NCBI RefSeq assembly: GCF_030815485.1
Contig: NZ_JAUSWV010000002.1
Location: forward strand, 124,001 to 188,000
Direction: 5' to 3'
Length of the DNA: 64,000 nt
Source: Streptomyces rishiriensis
GTDB taxonomy: Bacteria; Actinomycetota; Actinomycetes; Streptomycetales; Streptomycetaceae
Part shown: piece after piece, positions 8,020 through 16,977 of the stretch
Position numbering within the stretch: position 1 is the stretch's first letter
Layout of the letters: the number at the start of each line of letters is the position of its first letter
Translations under genes and position numbers: made by a program
The notes under the pieces: generated by a model
What the model saw: only the letters and a program-made list of their open reading frames with translations
Told to the model about the DNA's origin: nothing
Databases searched by the model: none

Positions 8020-9363
8020 CTAGGCACCTCTCTCGACGGCACGGAAGCCGTGTCCGTTGCCTAAGGTCCCGCCGCCACCCGTACGGAGGCCACTCTGAAA
8101 ACCCTCAATATTGGTCCAGTCCCTGGCCAATTCCACGCGTGAGGAGATCCGTAACTTGCAGAATATTTTCTTCAGATGGTAGGCCACAGTATGAGGAGAT
8201 ATAAAAAGGTGCTTGGCCGTCTGGGTGTTGGTCATTCCTTGTGCTACCAATTGAGCTACCTTGGCTTCCGTTTCGGTGAGATTCGCGATCGCCGTCGGTG
8301 GGGTTGCGCGCCAACGGGATTGATGGTGCCTAACACCGAGATCCCACAGCCTCTTCTTGATTCGCAAGGCATCGCGCGGGGCTCCCGCCTTGATATAGGC
8401 GTCAGCGCTCTGCTCGAATATTCTTATGGCCTGATCTTTTTGCGACCGCTCACGGGCCAAGAACTTTCCGATGTCTTCTATAGTCGAAGCTCGCGCCCAG
8501 GGGTGGACCTGCGCCTTCGCAGCGAGCCGCAAATCGACCAAATTTCGCTCGAATAAACTCTGCGCGTGGAGGGCCGATGCGGCTAGCGCATGGTGCTGCG
8601 GGTTCATCTCAGCCAGTTTCTGAGCTAGCTTCACTGCTTTGTGCGCCGTTGGCTTCTGGTCGAATTTCAGCGCCAGCCGCACAATCCAGGGGGCAGCAGC
8701 CGACTGTGACAGGAGTACGCTCCTGCTGACCGGGCCGAAGTCAACGAGTTCCTCGATGACTGGTGCGACCCCCTCGGCTCCCCTTTGGGCTTCGCGTATC
8801 CGCACGTTTACCCATGCGCACTGTCCCGCCAGCAGGGTGAGACGCCCCATGAATGCGTCGTCGGTAATCATCTGCATGTGCGACGAAGCCGCATTCACAT
8901 CTGCACGCCGCAAAGCGATCAAGGCCAGGATGAGGTGACTCGCGATACGGATTTCACGGCTACCCTCGTCTTGCGCAAGCACCTGGTCACTCAGGGCCGC
9001 TGCTGCGTCCAGGTCTCCGGCCATGAAAGCCAGGTGTGACCGGGCTAGCGAGAGTCCGGCCGGCAAGATCACCGGGCCGAAGAGACTGCTATTCGGATTC
9101 TCTGGATGGTAGAGAAGTTTCGTTACGCGATCGAATTCTCCTCTCCTTGTCAGCACGAAAGCCAACCACATTCTAGTACGCAGGTCACAGTCGCATGAAG
9201 AGTCAGCGGCTGTCTTGGCAGATTCTTCAGCAAGATACAGACTGCGGTCGGACCAGCCACTCAGCCAGAGAGCCATCGCCTGTCGGATGAGTTGACATTT
9301 TGCGCATGTTCCAGCATTGGGAAATATGCGCGCAGAATCTGCCAGAAATGACCTTTTCGGCAT
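8020..9363 (-). CDS. LuxR-family transcriptional regulator with TTA codons
   Basis: A 447-residue protein with a C-terminal LuxR-type helix-turn-helix at about 362-415 (LTETEAKVAQLV, NTQTAKHLFISPHTVAYHLK). The long N-terminal part is helical and repeat-like with no ATPase or sensor motif. The ATG at 9363 has a strong GGAGGAGG site 6-8 nt upstream. GC content is visibly lower than in the neighbours. In-frame TTA leucine codons occur at 8062-8064, 8152-8154 and 8554-8556 (plus coordinates), the second inside the HTH. In Streptomyces, TTA codons make translation depend on the bldA tRNA, a hallmark of antibiotic-cluster activators. It most likely activates the adjacent PKS cluster, but this is inferred from position and TTA content. 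Confidence 0.88.
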   Translation of the reverse strand: MPKRSFLADSARIFPNAGTCAKCQLIRQAMALWLSGWSDRSLYLAEESAKTAADSSCDCDLRTRMWLAFVLTRRGEFDRVTKLLYHPENPNSSLFGPVILPAGLSLARSHLAFMAGDLDAAAALSDQVLAQDEGSREIRIASHLILALIALRRADVNAASSHMQMITDDAFMGRLTLLAGQCAWVNVRIREAQRGAEGVAPVIEELVDFGPVSRSVLLSQSAAAPWIVRLALKFDQKPTAHKAVKLAQKLAEMNPQHHALAASALHAQSLFERNLVDLRLAAKAQVHPWARASTIEDIGKFLARERSQKDQAIRIFEQSADAYIKAGAPRDALRIKKRLWDLGVRHHQSRWRATPPTAIANLTETEAKVAQLVAQGMTNTQTAKHLFISPHTVAYHLKKIFCKLRISSRVELARDWTNIEGFQSGLRTGGGGTLGNGHGFRAVERGA

Positions 9364-9399
9364 TTAAAATCCTCCTCCGTCCCTTCTGTCACGGCAGCT

Positions 9400-10786
9400 G
9401 TGAGTCTTGATCCATGGGCCAGGGTCACGGGCTGCCGCGGCGGTGATGTTGTTCCACCGGCGGTGGGCCTCGATGGTCTGGTGCTGGTAATGGCGGCGCC
9501 AGGCGGACCAGTGCAGGATGTGGTCCCGGTCGCGTCGGGGTTGCGGAAGTGCGGTGATCCGCAGGATGGCCAGGAGTTCGCGGCCACTGGCCGGGGCGTT
9601 CCAGGCCGTGTACGGCTCCGTCGGGGGTGCGGGTGCGGGCGTGGGTGACGGCGATGACGGCGGCGGCGAACAGGCTGATCAGGCTCCAGCGCATCCAGGA
9701 GGTCCAGCAGGTCACCTAGCCCTGGTCGAGTCCGGCCAAGCCCTTCGCTCCTTGGAAACCCTCCTCGATCTTCCAGCGGGTGCGGATGATGTTCACGAGG
9801 GTCGTGAGGCTGACGGGGGCGGCCGATTGGCAGCGTTAGAAGGCCAGTTGGCGGGTGTAGCGGTGGCGGCGTACGAGGAGGAAGGCGTGTCCGGTGGTGG
9901 CTGCGTCCTGGCCCGGAGGTGTGTCGTCGGGCAGGACGTCGATCAATGCCCAGTCGTAGTGCCGGTCGCCCTTGGTGCCGTTGCCCGTGCGCAGGCCCAT
10001 CCAGGCCCTGGCCGGGACCTTCGCGGCCAGCTGTGTGGCCGCGAAGCGGCCGACGGCGGTGGTGGCGCGGTGGTCGGCCTTGACGGCCAGGGCGTAGTCG
10101 AAACCCAGGGTGCGGGCGGTGCGGCGCAACTCCAGACTGCCGTAGACCTCGTCGCCGGTGAACCAGCGGGAGGCAACGCCCACTTCACGGACACGGTGCA
10201 GCACCGCGGCGGCCGGCTGCGGCTTGGTGGCGAAGGTGATCTTGTCGGGCACGTGCCGCAGCAGCCGGCGTTCCTCGTCTTCGGCCGGACCGGCAGGTAC
10301 AGCTGACGGTCGATGAGTGCGTGACCGTGCACGGAGGCGTTGGCGTAGGTGAGATGGACGGCGACCTGGCACAGGCCCACCCCGCCCAGCGCACCGGAGT
10401 ACTGGTGGGATGCACCCACGCAGTCGGTGGAGGACTTCTCACCTCCGGCCTCGTCGACGACCAGCATGGCCTCAGCGTCGCCGGGTTCGCCTGCCGTCCA
10501 GGCGGCGAGATGATCGCGGGCCAAGTCATGGTTCCAGGCGCCGCGCGAGAAAGTGCTGCAACAGGTACGGCCCGTCATGGCCCAGAGCCTGTGCGAGCGT
10601 CCAGCAGTTACGCCGCTCCAACTCCATCAACATCCCCCGTGTCATCGTCCTGCCCAGCATCCGCGAGTCCCGGCGCGGGAAGCAGACGGCCACCGCCGCC
10701 ATCAGCGACCCGAACACCGTTGTCCAGGCCCGCTCGGCTATCGCGGCCTCCACGGCCACCTGATCCTTGATCGTCGTCACAAACAT
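9400..10786 (-). pseudogene. IS701-like transposase, multiply disrupted
   Basis: Successive minus-strand frames reconstruct an IS701-type DDE transposase: RRNCWTLAQALGHDGPYLLQ; MLVVDEAGGEKSSTDCVGAS (first Asp region); HQYSGALGGVGLCQVAVHL; DKITFATKPQPAA; RWFTGDEVYG (second Asp region); GTKGDRHYDWALID; RTRWKIEEGFQGAKGLAGLD (Glu region); and a C-terminal RWSLISLFAAAVIA. The frame changes near 10550, 10300 and 9610. Nonsense codons sit where Tyr (near 9836) and Gln/Glu (near 9718) are expected. No product can be made. Terminal inverted repeats were not located. Confidence 0.8.
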
Positions 10787-10796
10787 TCATGATCAC

Positions 10797-11567
10797 GGTG
10801 GCCGTTCCGTACCCGCACTCACCCTCCTGGCCTGCACGGATACTTCAACGATCAGGACTTACAGCTGCCGTGTGAGTGATCAGGCTTTCAGGTTCCATTT
10901 AAACTTTCAAGTGCCCTTCCGTAAACATCTTTCGCATCCAGCACAGGGGGATACAGGGCTGCGAGTGGCCGCGCATACACATGGGCTTGGCCACTTGTTG
11001 CCGTCTGTTTCGTGATGGCTGGTGCCAGAGGCAATTGCTACCCAGGAAGCCTCATGCTGAATGGTTGACGCCATAACCGCAAGCGACTTCAGGGAGGTTG
11101 AGGCCGTCATGGCTTGATGTGATCGCTCGGCAACGACCGTAAGTATTTACCGAGCCGTTTCAAACCTGCCGCTCCAGGGTAGAGGCGGCCGCGGCGATTG
11201 ACGGCATTCGATTCGAATTGCACCGGGACCTGCGGAAGATCCGCCGCCTTCAGTCGTGTGACGCCGCGCTCGACCGGCGCCTGTGCTGTGTCCAGGGCTC
11301 GGTTGACGGTTTGCTGAATTGGCCTGTGTTTGTCCTACCTTCCAAGCGTGGGTCTGAGGCGGTCATTCGTAAGATCGGTCGGGCCCAGGGGTTCCCTTTG
11401 GTCGGAGCACGAAATCAGACGGAGGCCGTGTTCACGTCCCCGGAATCCCCGTACGAGCGATCACCTGCGGGGACGAGGAGCAGAGAACGGATCCTCCCAG
11501 CTCATCCACCTCGGCCAGACGCCTGATCACCCGTCTCACCGACCGCGTTCCGCCTCGCCCGCCGCGG
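10797..11567. other. Unassigned region, repeat copy only
   Basis: About 770 bases without a credible gene. Plus-strand open stretches around 11218-11611 have no start signal or family motif. It contains direct-repeat copy 2 at 11106-11137. GC content dips around 10870-11050, as in IS flanks. Confidence 0.5.
11106..11137 (+). repeat. Short direct repeat, copy 2 (CTTGATGTGATCG core)
   Basis: Same-orientation partner of 7456-7487, about 3.65 kb away, on the far side of the IS701-like remnant. It could be an IS end or a duplicated insertion site. Confidence 0.65.
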
Positions 11568-12335
11568 CTACAGGCGGTGGCGGCGCGTGGCCTGCCGGGG
11601 CGGCAGGGTGAGTGTGATCTGCCGGACAAGCTGCTGGAAACACGCGAGTGACGCAACGGCGGGCAGGGCAGCTCCAGCGATTCCGGTGATGGTCTTGTCT
11701 GCCTGTGCCACGCACAGCATCACCGCGACGGAAGAAAAGAGCAGGACGATGAACCATGAGTGCACGGCTCGGCGTCGATGCAGGGCAGCACGCAGGATGG
11801 ACAGCGAGGCCGCCACCCAGGGGCCGTACACGAGTAGAGGCCACGACGGGGCGATGCCGACACCCGTTCCCGAGGTGATGCTCTGCAGCGGCCTGTAGGT
11901 CACCATGCCTCCGAAGACGCTGACCATCGCCACGGTGGCAGTGACAAGGGCAACGAGAGCGAAACTGCCGGCCTGCAACCACTTGAGCCGGGCTTCTCGG
12001 ACTTGCAGCTTGCGATGCCCGACAATGTGGCGTCGGGCGGGCGGTGGCTGAGCCAGGCCGTCCAGCGGATCGGTGAAGCCGACGCCGGATGAAGGCTCGC
12101 TGCGAGGCGGCGGCACCCTGGCCGGCTGCTCCGCCGGAACAGCTTCCTGCAGGAGATAGGCAAGTTCTTCGACCGCATCCCAGCCCGTGTCGGGTGCAGT
12201 CAGAGGAACCCCCGTATGGACGCCGTCGCCAGGCCCCCCGTTCCAGTCGGTTCCCGTCCCGTAGGAGTGCGCGTCGGAGTAATACTCACGATACTCACGC
12301 TGCGCAAACGAAGGACTTACATAGTCATGGTTCAT
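11568..12335 (-). CDS. DUF2637 membrane protein
   Basis: A 255-residue protein. The first ~125 residues are polar and Pro/Gly-rich. Four hydrophobic segments follow: FALVALVTATVAMVSVFGGM, SWPLLVYGPWVAASLSILRA, SWFIVLLFSSVAVMLCVAQA and ITGIAGAALPAVASLACFQQ. This is the DUF2637 pattern of actinomycete membrane proteins, often found beside replication or conjugation genes of integrated plasmids and related to Spd-type spread proteins. An upstream ATG at 12530 is possible, but the text there lacks protein character and overlaps the preceding gene, so MNHDYVSPS at 12335 is preferred. It lies 13 bp after the upstream small gene and probably forms a two-gene operon. A transfer role is only a family-based guess. 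Confidence 0.7.
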   Translation of the reverse strand: MNHDYVSPSFAQREYREYYSDAHSYGTGTDWNGGPGDGVHTGVPLTAPDTGWDAVEELAYLLQEAVPAEQPARVPPPRSEPSSGVGFTDPLDGLAQPPPARRHIVGHRKLQVREARLKWLQAGSFALVALVTATVAMVSVFGGMVTYRPLQSITSGTGVGIAPSWPLLVYGPWVAASLSILRAALHRRRAVHSWFIVLLFSSVAVMLCVAQADKTITGIAGAALPAVASLACFQQLVRQITLTLPPRQATRRHRL

Positions 12336-12348
12336 GTGCTTTCTACCG

Positions 12349-12627
12349 TCATGCGCTGTTCTCGTGCCGACCAAAGCGATCCTGGCCGTCCCACCGAGAA
12401 TTGAGTTCCTCCTGGATTGCCTCCAAGAGCCCGAGGAAATCGCGTAACAGCGGCTCGGTGACCCCATGTTCGGCCCACATACCGTCTCCCATGGCGGCGC
12501 CCTGCGCCGCAAGTACTGAGTATGTCGCACCCATCGGCCAGTCAGGAGTCGCGGGTAGATCTTCTGTCCTCGTCGCGTTGCGCCTCACGTTGCGTTGAGG
12601 AAGGCCAGGGGACGTCGCTTTCGCCAT
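12349..12627 (-). CDS. Small conserved-looking hypothetical protein
   Basis: A 92-residue acidic, soluble protein. The second half (EHGVTEPLLRDFLGLLEAIQ) looks like a single amphipathic helix. It ends 13 bp before the DUF2637 gene on the same strand, so the two are likely co-transcribed. No family is recognised. The ribosome site before the ATG at 12627 is weak; the internal ATGs near DWPMGA and GDGM are alternatives. Confidence 0.5.
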   Translation of the reverse strand: MAKATSPGLPQRNVRRNATRTEDLPATPDWPMGATYSVLAAQGAAMGDGMWAEHGVTEPLLRDFLGLLEAIQEELNSRWDGQDRFGRHENSA

Positions 12628-12992
12628 ATCCCGCTAACGCCGCCCCGTCTCTTCCGGAAGCGCGGCAGAACGAGTGACCGCGACCCCGGTATGAGTGAAC
12701 CTTCCCGCATCCAGTCCTACGTATCTCCCTTCACACTTTATGAGCGAGCGGGTTTTCTTCGGATCTATCCGAGCGGTAAATAGGATTCGCCGCCGGTACC
12801 AGATCCCAACCCTGCGGTCCGAACGCGAGAGCGTATACCGAACTGGTCCGATTGCGTCTGTGGCCAGCGCTCTCGTGTGATCCCGTGCTGACTCGTCGAA
12901 GGACCCAAAAACCGCGCGAGGAAGCTGTCAGCCCGCAAGGACAACGGTCCGATCGCGGGCACGGTCACTGCGGCGTTCAGGAGGTCCATGTG
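12628..12992. other. Intergenic region, nothing recognised
   Basis: About 365 bases of somewhat lower GC. It holds the promoter region of the 12627 operon and the 3' flank of the phosphatase-family gene. No gene or strong hairpin was seen. Confidence 0.4.
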
Positions 12993-13835
12993 TCATTTCG
13001 AGCGAATCAGCTGGGCTTGCACGCCGTAATGGTCGGACAGGTAGGCCTGGCGGCCATCGCCCAGTGTCACCTTGTCCTGGAATACGAGGTCAGCGCTGCC
13101 GGTCAGTGTCTCCCCGGCTGCGGCCCGGACCAGGACGTGGTCCAAGGCCGGCGGCGACGGCCATCGAGGTGTGGGCCGGTAGGTCGGACGCGTGTCGTCG
13201 GCGAGGATGTCGCGCAGCCCTGCTCCGGCGACGAAGTTCGCGAGTGCCGTCGAGTCGCGCGGGACGTTCAGGTCACCGACCACGGCGACGGGCAGGGAGG
13301 GGTCGATGGCCGCGACGAGCCCGGTGATCCGGGCCAGTTCGGCAGCTGCGATCCGCGTGTACCGGTTCGTGGGGGACCAGTCGTCGTCGCGGTTGGCCGA
13401 CAGGTGGGTATTGACGACCACCAGTTCACCGGCCGGGGTGGCGACGGAAGCCAGCTGCGCACCCTTGCGCATGAGGAGTTCACCGCGCACCGGGCCCATC
13501 ATGGGGTAGGGCACGAACCGCCACCGGCTGATCGGCCGGCGGGACAGCAGTACCAGGCCACCCTTGAGCAGGACCGTGCCCGAGTACGCGCCGTAGCGGT
13601 ATGCAGGAGCGGCACGGCGGATCAGCCGGGCGTTGCGCCGGAACATGACCTCCTGCAGGCAGACGATGTCGTAGTCGGACCGGTTGAGCACCGTGCCAAG
13701 AGCACGCAGCCGAGCCGGAACATCGCCGGTGAAGAGGGTGTTCAGGGTCAACAGTCGCAGGGCCTTCACGGACTTGTCACCTTCCGTCCGGTGGCCTGTC
13801 GAACCGTGCTCGGAGCCGCCCACGGTGTTGATCAT
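12993..13835 (-). CDS. Endonuclease/exonuclease/phosphatase family protein
   Basis: A 280-residue metal-dependent hydrolase of the DNase I-like fold. Family motifs appear in order: LLTLNTLF (metal-site Asn), CLQEVMF (Glu), VNTHLS, VVGDLNVP (Asp/Asn), LDHVLV and the C-terminal YLSDHYG (Asp-His catalytic pair). All are intact. The family includes nucleases, sphingomyelinases and phosphoinositide phosphatases, and nothing visible fixes the substrate. No signal peptide is obvious. Longer in-frame starts exist, but the ATG at 13835 has a GGGGGA site 5 nt upstream. It is transcribed away from the HEAT-repeat gene. Confidence 0.85.
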   Translation of the reverse strand: MINTVGGSEHGSTGHRTEGDKSVKALRLLTLNTLFTGDVPARLRALGTVLNRSDYDIVCLQEVMFRRNARLIRRAAPAYRYGAYSGTVLLKGGLVLLSRRPISRWRFVPYPMMGPVRGELLMRKGAQLASVATPAGELVVVNTHLSANRDDDWSPTNRYTRIAAAELARITGLVAAIDPSLPVAVVGDLNVPRDSTALANFVAGAGLRDILADDTRPTYRPTPRWPSPPALDHVLVRAAAGETLTGSADLVFQDKVTLGDGRQAYLSDHYGVQAQLIRSK

Positions 13836-14247
13836 ACTGTCCCCCTTGCCGCCGCAGGGCGGAAGTCGCGGAGTGAGACTGCGCTTTCGCCAACCGCACG
13901 ATGAGGAGCGGTGAGGACGGTAGCGGCCACTGTGTGAGCTTGTCGTCACCCCTGCCTGGCACGGCCGAGGAATCTGGTACCCGTCCACACGCCGCATGTG
14001 TCACGGCTGTCGATCCGGAGCGGGTCTCGCTGCTGTGCGGCCTGACAACACCGGCGGGCCATCGCTGGACGACAGGCTGGGGCTCGGCCACCAGTACGCC
14101 GGCCCGTACCGCGTCGAGCCCAGTGGGCCGCTCAACGACCTCGATGGCGATCAACCCTTCGACCGGCACCCCTTCCCGGACGGTCGGCAACTGTCAGTGC
14201 CGTGGTGCACACTCGCGATCAGTTGCCGACCGTCCGGGAGGGACGCC
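13836..14247. other. Divergent intergenic region with long inverted repeat
   Basis: It separates the phosphatase-family gene from the HEAT-repeat gene and contains the 19-bp inverted repeat at 14175-14238. A minus-strand stretch from 14190 reads like protein (VREGVPVEGLIAIEVVERP) for about 50 residues without a clear end. It may be a gene remnant. Confidence 0.4.
14175..14238. repeat. Perfect 19-bp inverted repeat before the HEAT-repeat gene
   Basis: Arms CCCGGACGGTCGGCAACTG (14175-14193) and its exact complement (14220-14238) flank a 26-base loop. The right arm ends inside the GGGAGGG ribosome site of the gene starting at 14248, so the folded RNA would hide part of it. Confidence 0.8.
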
Positions 14248-16284
14248 GTGTTCAGGGGGATCGACGAGGTCGACTGGGCCTCGATGAAGCATGCCTACGG
14301 AAGCGCCGAGGACGTGCCCGCGTTGCTGTGCGGGCTGGCATCGCCGCGACCCGAGGACCGGGAGCGGGCGCTCGACGCCATGTACGGAGCAGTGCACCAC
14401 CAGGGCGACGTGTACGACTCCACCCTCGCCTGCATCCCTTTCCTGTTCGCGCTGATCGCCTCGGAGGACGTCGCGGACCGGGGCGGCATCGTGGAGCTCC
14501 TCGCCAGTATCGGCGGCGGGACCGTGGACACGTGGGACTTCGGCGAGGAGTCCGGTGCCCCCGCCGATCATCCCGACGCCAACTACGCGATGGCTCGTGC
14601 AGCGGTGCGGTCGGGCGCCGCGGTGTTCGCCTCGCTCGTCGCCGACCGGGACCCGGAGGTGCGGCGGGCAGTGCCGACCGCTCTGGTCCGCTTCCTCGGT
14701 GAACCGGCGCGCGTACTGGGCCTGCTGCGACAGCGCCTCGCCGACGAGACGGACGGCGGGGTCCGGCTGGCGCTCGCCGAAGGCCTGGGGTTCTTCGCGC
14801 GACTGCATCCGGGGGCGGCTTCGCCGGCGGTGGACTGTCTGGCCCGGCTGGGGACGACGGCCGGCGACCCGGGGCTGCGGCTCGCCGCGCTCGGTCAGCT
14901 CGCCGGATGTGCGCCCGGGCGTCTCCCCGCCGACCTCGTGCCCACGGTCATCGGACTGCTGCGCGACAGATCGCAGCGGCTCCGGGTTCCGGACGTGACC
15001 GAGCGGCCCGACACGGGCACCCTCATCGGACACCTCCGCCGGCTGCGCCCCGCCGACGAGGAAGGCGCCCAGTTGCTGCGGACGCTCCACACGGCGCTCG
15101 GCAGCCGGGTCGCCGACCGGATCGCCCTCCTGAAGGGTCAGTTGGCCGGCCCCGACGCCACCGACCGGTGCAACGCCGTATGGATGTCCGCCGGGCTGTT
15201 CCGCGAGTGGCGGGCGTCCTACGCGGAGCCGGTCGCGCTCATCGGGGAGCAGCTGGGTTCGGACGACGAGCGGTTGCGCGACGCCGCGGTGTCCGTCCTG
15301 GAGGATCTGTTCCACCTGGCTTCCCCGGCGGCCGACCATCTCGTGACACTCGTCATGGAGCGTCCCGATGCCCGGGTGCGGCAGTGGGAGCGCGGTGCGC
15401 CGTCGCTGGGCCGTCCCCTCAAGGCGCTGGCCATGACAGGCGATCCGCGAGCGGTGCCCCTGCTGGCCAAGGTGTTGCGGCAGCCCGAGGTACCGAAGGA
15501 CCTCGGATACGCGATCCCGTATGCCAGCCCGGCGGCCACCGCGCTCGGCCCCCTGCTGCGGGTCCGGCTCGCCGAGGTCCCCCTCGACTCCCCCGACACC
15601 TACGACCGTGCCGCGCCGCTGCTCGTGGCGCTGGCCGCCCTGGGTCACGGCGCCGCCGCCCCGGAGGTGCTGCGACTGCTGCACGGCACGCCCGAGGACC
15701 TGCGGAACCGGGACTCGCTCGTGACGGACGCGGCCCGCACCCTGGGGCGTCTGGGGGACCCGGCGGCGATACCGGCGCTGCGCGAGCTGCTGCACACCGA
15801 GTGCGGGGTGACCGCCGCGACCGCGCTCTGGTCACTGGAGCGCGACCCCGATGCCGTACTCCCGCTGCTGCAACGGGAGTTGACGGCCGAGCGCTCCTTT
15901 CCGCGACGTGCGGCCGCCGAGGCGCTGGGCGGGCTGGGGCCGTCGGCGCGCTCCGCGTCGGACGCACTGCGTCGCACACTCGACGCGGGAGAGGTGTGGG
16001 AGCGGACCACGGCGGCGTGCGCGCTGTGGCGGGTCACCGGGGACGCCGAGCGGGTCCTCCCGGTCTTCCGCTCCGCCTGGCGGGAGAACGCGTACACCCG
16101 CCGCACGATCGCCGACTGCCTCACCGGCATGGGCCCGGCGGGGTCGCCCCTCCACGATCTGCTGCACGCCGAACTCGCCAACCCCCGCCGGCACCGGGCC
16201 CGCTCAGAAGGCTTCGGCGGAAGCGACATCCTGGAGGACGAACAGTTGCTGCGGGCGTGCCGCGAGGGGGTGGCGGGCGGGTAG
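14248..16284 (+). CDS. HEAT-repeat protein
   Basis: A 678-residue soluble protein built almost wholly of HEAT/Armadillo-like helical pairs. Examples are ADRDPEVRRAVPTALVRFL, DDERLRDAAVSVLEDLF, AARTLGRLGDPAAIPALREL and FPRRAAAEALGGLGPSARSA. Such solenoids are protein-binding scaffolds; no catalytic motif is visible. The N terminus (DVPALLCGLASP...ALDAMYGAVHHQGDVYDSTL) resembles many streptomycete HEAT proteins. GTG at 14248 follows GGGAGGG by 5 nt and begins FRGIDEVDWASMKHAYG. An earlier in-frame start at 13996 is rejected for non-coding character. The only nearby control element is the hairpin overlapping the ribosome site. The partner is unknown. Confidence 0.85.
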   Translation: MFRGIDEVDWASMKHAYGSAEDVPALLCGLASPRPEDRERALDAMYGAVHHQGDVYDSTLACIPFLFALIASEDVADRGGIVELLASIGGGTVDTWDFGEESGAPADHPDANYAMARAAVRSGAAVFASLVADRDPEVRRAVPTALVRFLGEPARVLGLLRQRLADETDGGVRLALAEGLGFFARLHPGAASPAVDCLARLGTTAGDPGLRLAALGQLAGCAPGRLPADLVPTVIGLLRDRSQRLRVPDVTERPDTGTLIGHLRRLRPADEEGAQLLRTLHTALGSRVADRIALLKGQLAGPDATDRCNAVWMSAGLFREWRASYAEPVALIGEQLGSDDERLRDAAVSVLEDLFHLASPAADHLVTLVMERPDARVRQWERGAPSLGRPLKALAMTGDPRAVPLLAKVLRQPEVPKDLGYAIPYASPAATALGPLLRVRLAEVPLDSPDTYDRAAPLLVALAALGHGAAAPEVLRLLHGTPEDLRNRDSLVTDAARTLGRLGDPAAIPALRELLHTECGVTAATALWSLERDPDAVLPLLQRELTAERSFPRRAAAEALGGLGPSARSASDALRRTLDAGEVWERTTAACALWRVTGDAERVLPVFRSAWRENAYTRRTIADCLTGMGPAGSPLHDLLHAELANPRRHRARSEGFGGSDILEDEQLLRACREGVAGG

Positions 16285-16930
16285 GCGGGGACGGGGGGCC
16301 GTCGGCCGGCACGGCGACAGGCCAGCGGCACGGCCGCACCGGCCGGGACCTCGGGCCTCTCGGGCTTGTGGCACGGTCGCACCCCGATGGAGGAACGGCA
16401 CCGGGGCCACAACAGTGAGGGCCGACCGATCGCGTGAGCGGGCAGCGCGCCCGACGACTGGTGAGTGCCCCATGTCGTGCCGCCGCCCTCGGACTGTCGT
16501 CGGCGGCACATGGCTGGTGAGCAGGGCTCCGGGCACGCTGTGCGCCCCGGGTCCTTCGCTGCCCGGTGTCAGCGGCACCGGCTGACCTGCTTGTCAACGG
16601 CGAGTGATGTCGCTGCTCGTGGGCAGGGTGATGCGGGCCGTGAGGCGCTTGCCGACCGATCTCCCGCCACGGCCCTACTCCCGCAGCGGTCCCGCGCATG
16701 GCGGGCAGGAAGGTGAGTGCTGGCATCAGTCGATGGGCGAGGACATCCCCTTGCACGGAACGCACTCGGTCCGTCGGATCCTCGTCCGTGTCGATGTGTC
16801 GGCAGGTCCTGTGCCCAGGGGCCTGATCCGTTTCGGGCTGACCCCGCTATGGCGTAGCAGCCTTCACCGGCTCCGACCGCTCGTCTCGACCTCGGGTTCG
16901 ACGTCGGGTCGGACTGGATGCAGCGCACAT
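16285..16930. other. Intergenic region, no gene recognised
   Basis: About 650 GC-rich bases with open stretches on both strands (for example 16465-16716 plus and 16569-16979 minus). None has a good start, codon bias and family resemblance together. Confidence 0.45.
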
Positions 16931-16937
16931 CGTTCGC

Positions 16938-16958
16938 TATAGTGAACGCATAGTTCAC
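16938..16958 (+). promoter_or_regulatory. Candidate promoter and operator of the alaX-XRE-aldolase operon
   Basis: A -10-like TATAGT (16938-16943) overlaps the dyad GTGAAC-N5-GTTCAC (16942-16958), 19 nt before the AlaX ATG. The site is well placed for autorepression by the XRE regulator encoded in the operon; this is inferred. Confidence 0.55.
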
Positions 16959-16977
16959 CAATATTAGCGGGGGTGTC

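Noticed and set aside
7456..11137. Treating the direct repeats as integrase attachment sites
   Set aside because: No integrase, excisionase or tRNA gene is nearby and the copies are imperfect.
14194..15795. 533-codon minus-strand frame opposite the HEAT-repeat gene
   Set aside because: It mirrors third-position GC of the HEAT gene, is rich in Arg/Gly/Gln with no motif, and the plus strand has clear repeats and a ribosome site.
16285..16930. Several 60-130 codon frames in the gap before alaX
   Set aside because: No start signals, no family resemblance, and composition explains them.
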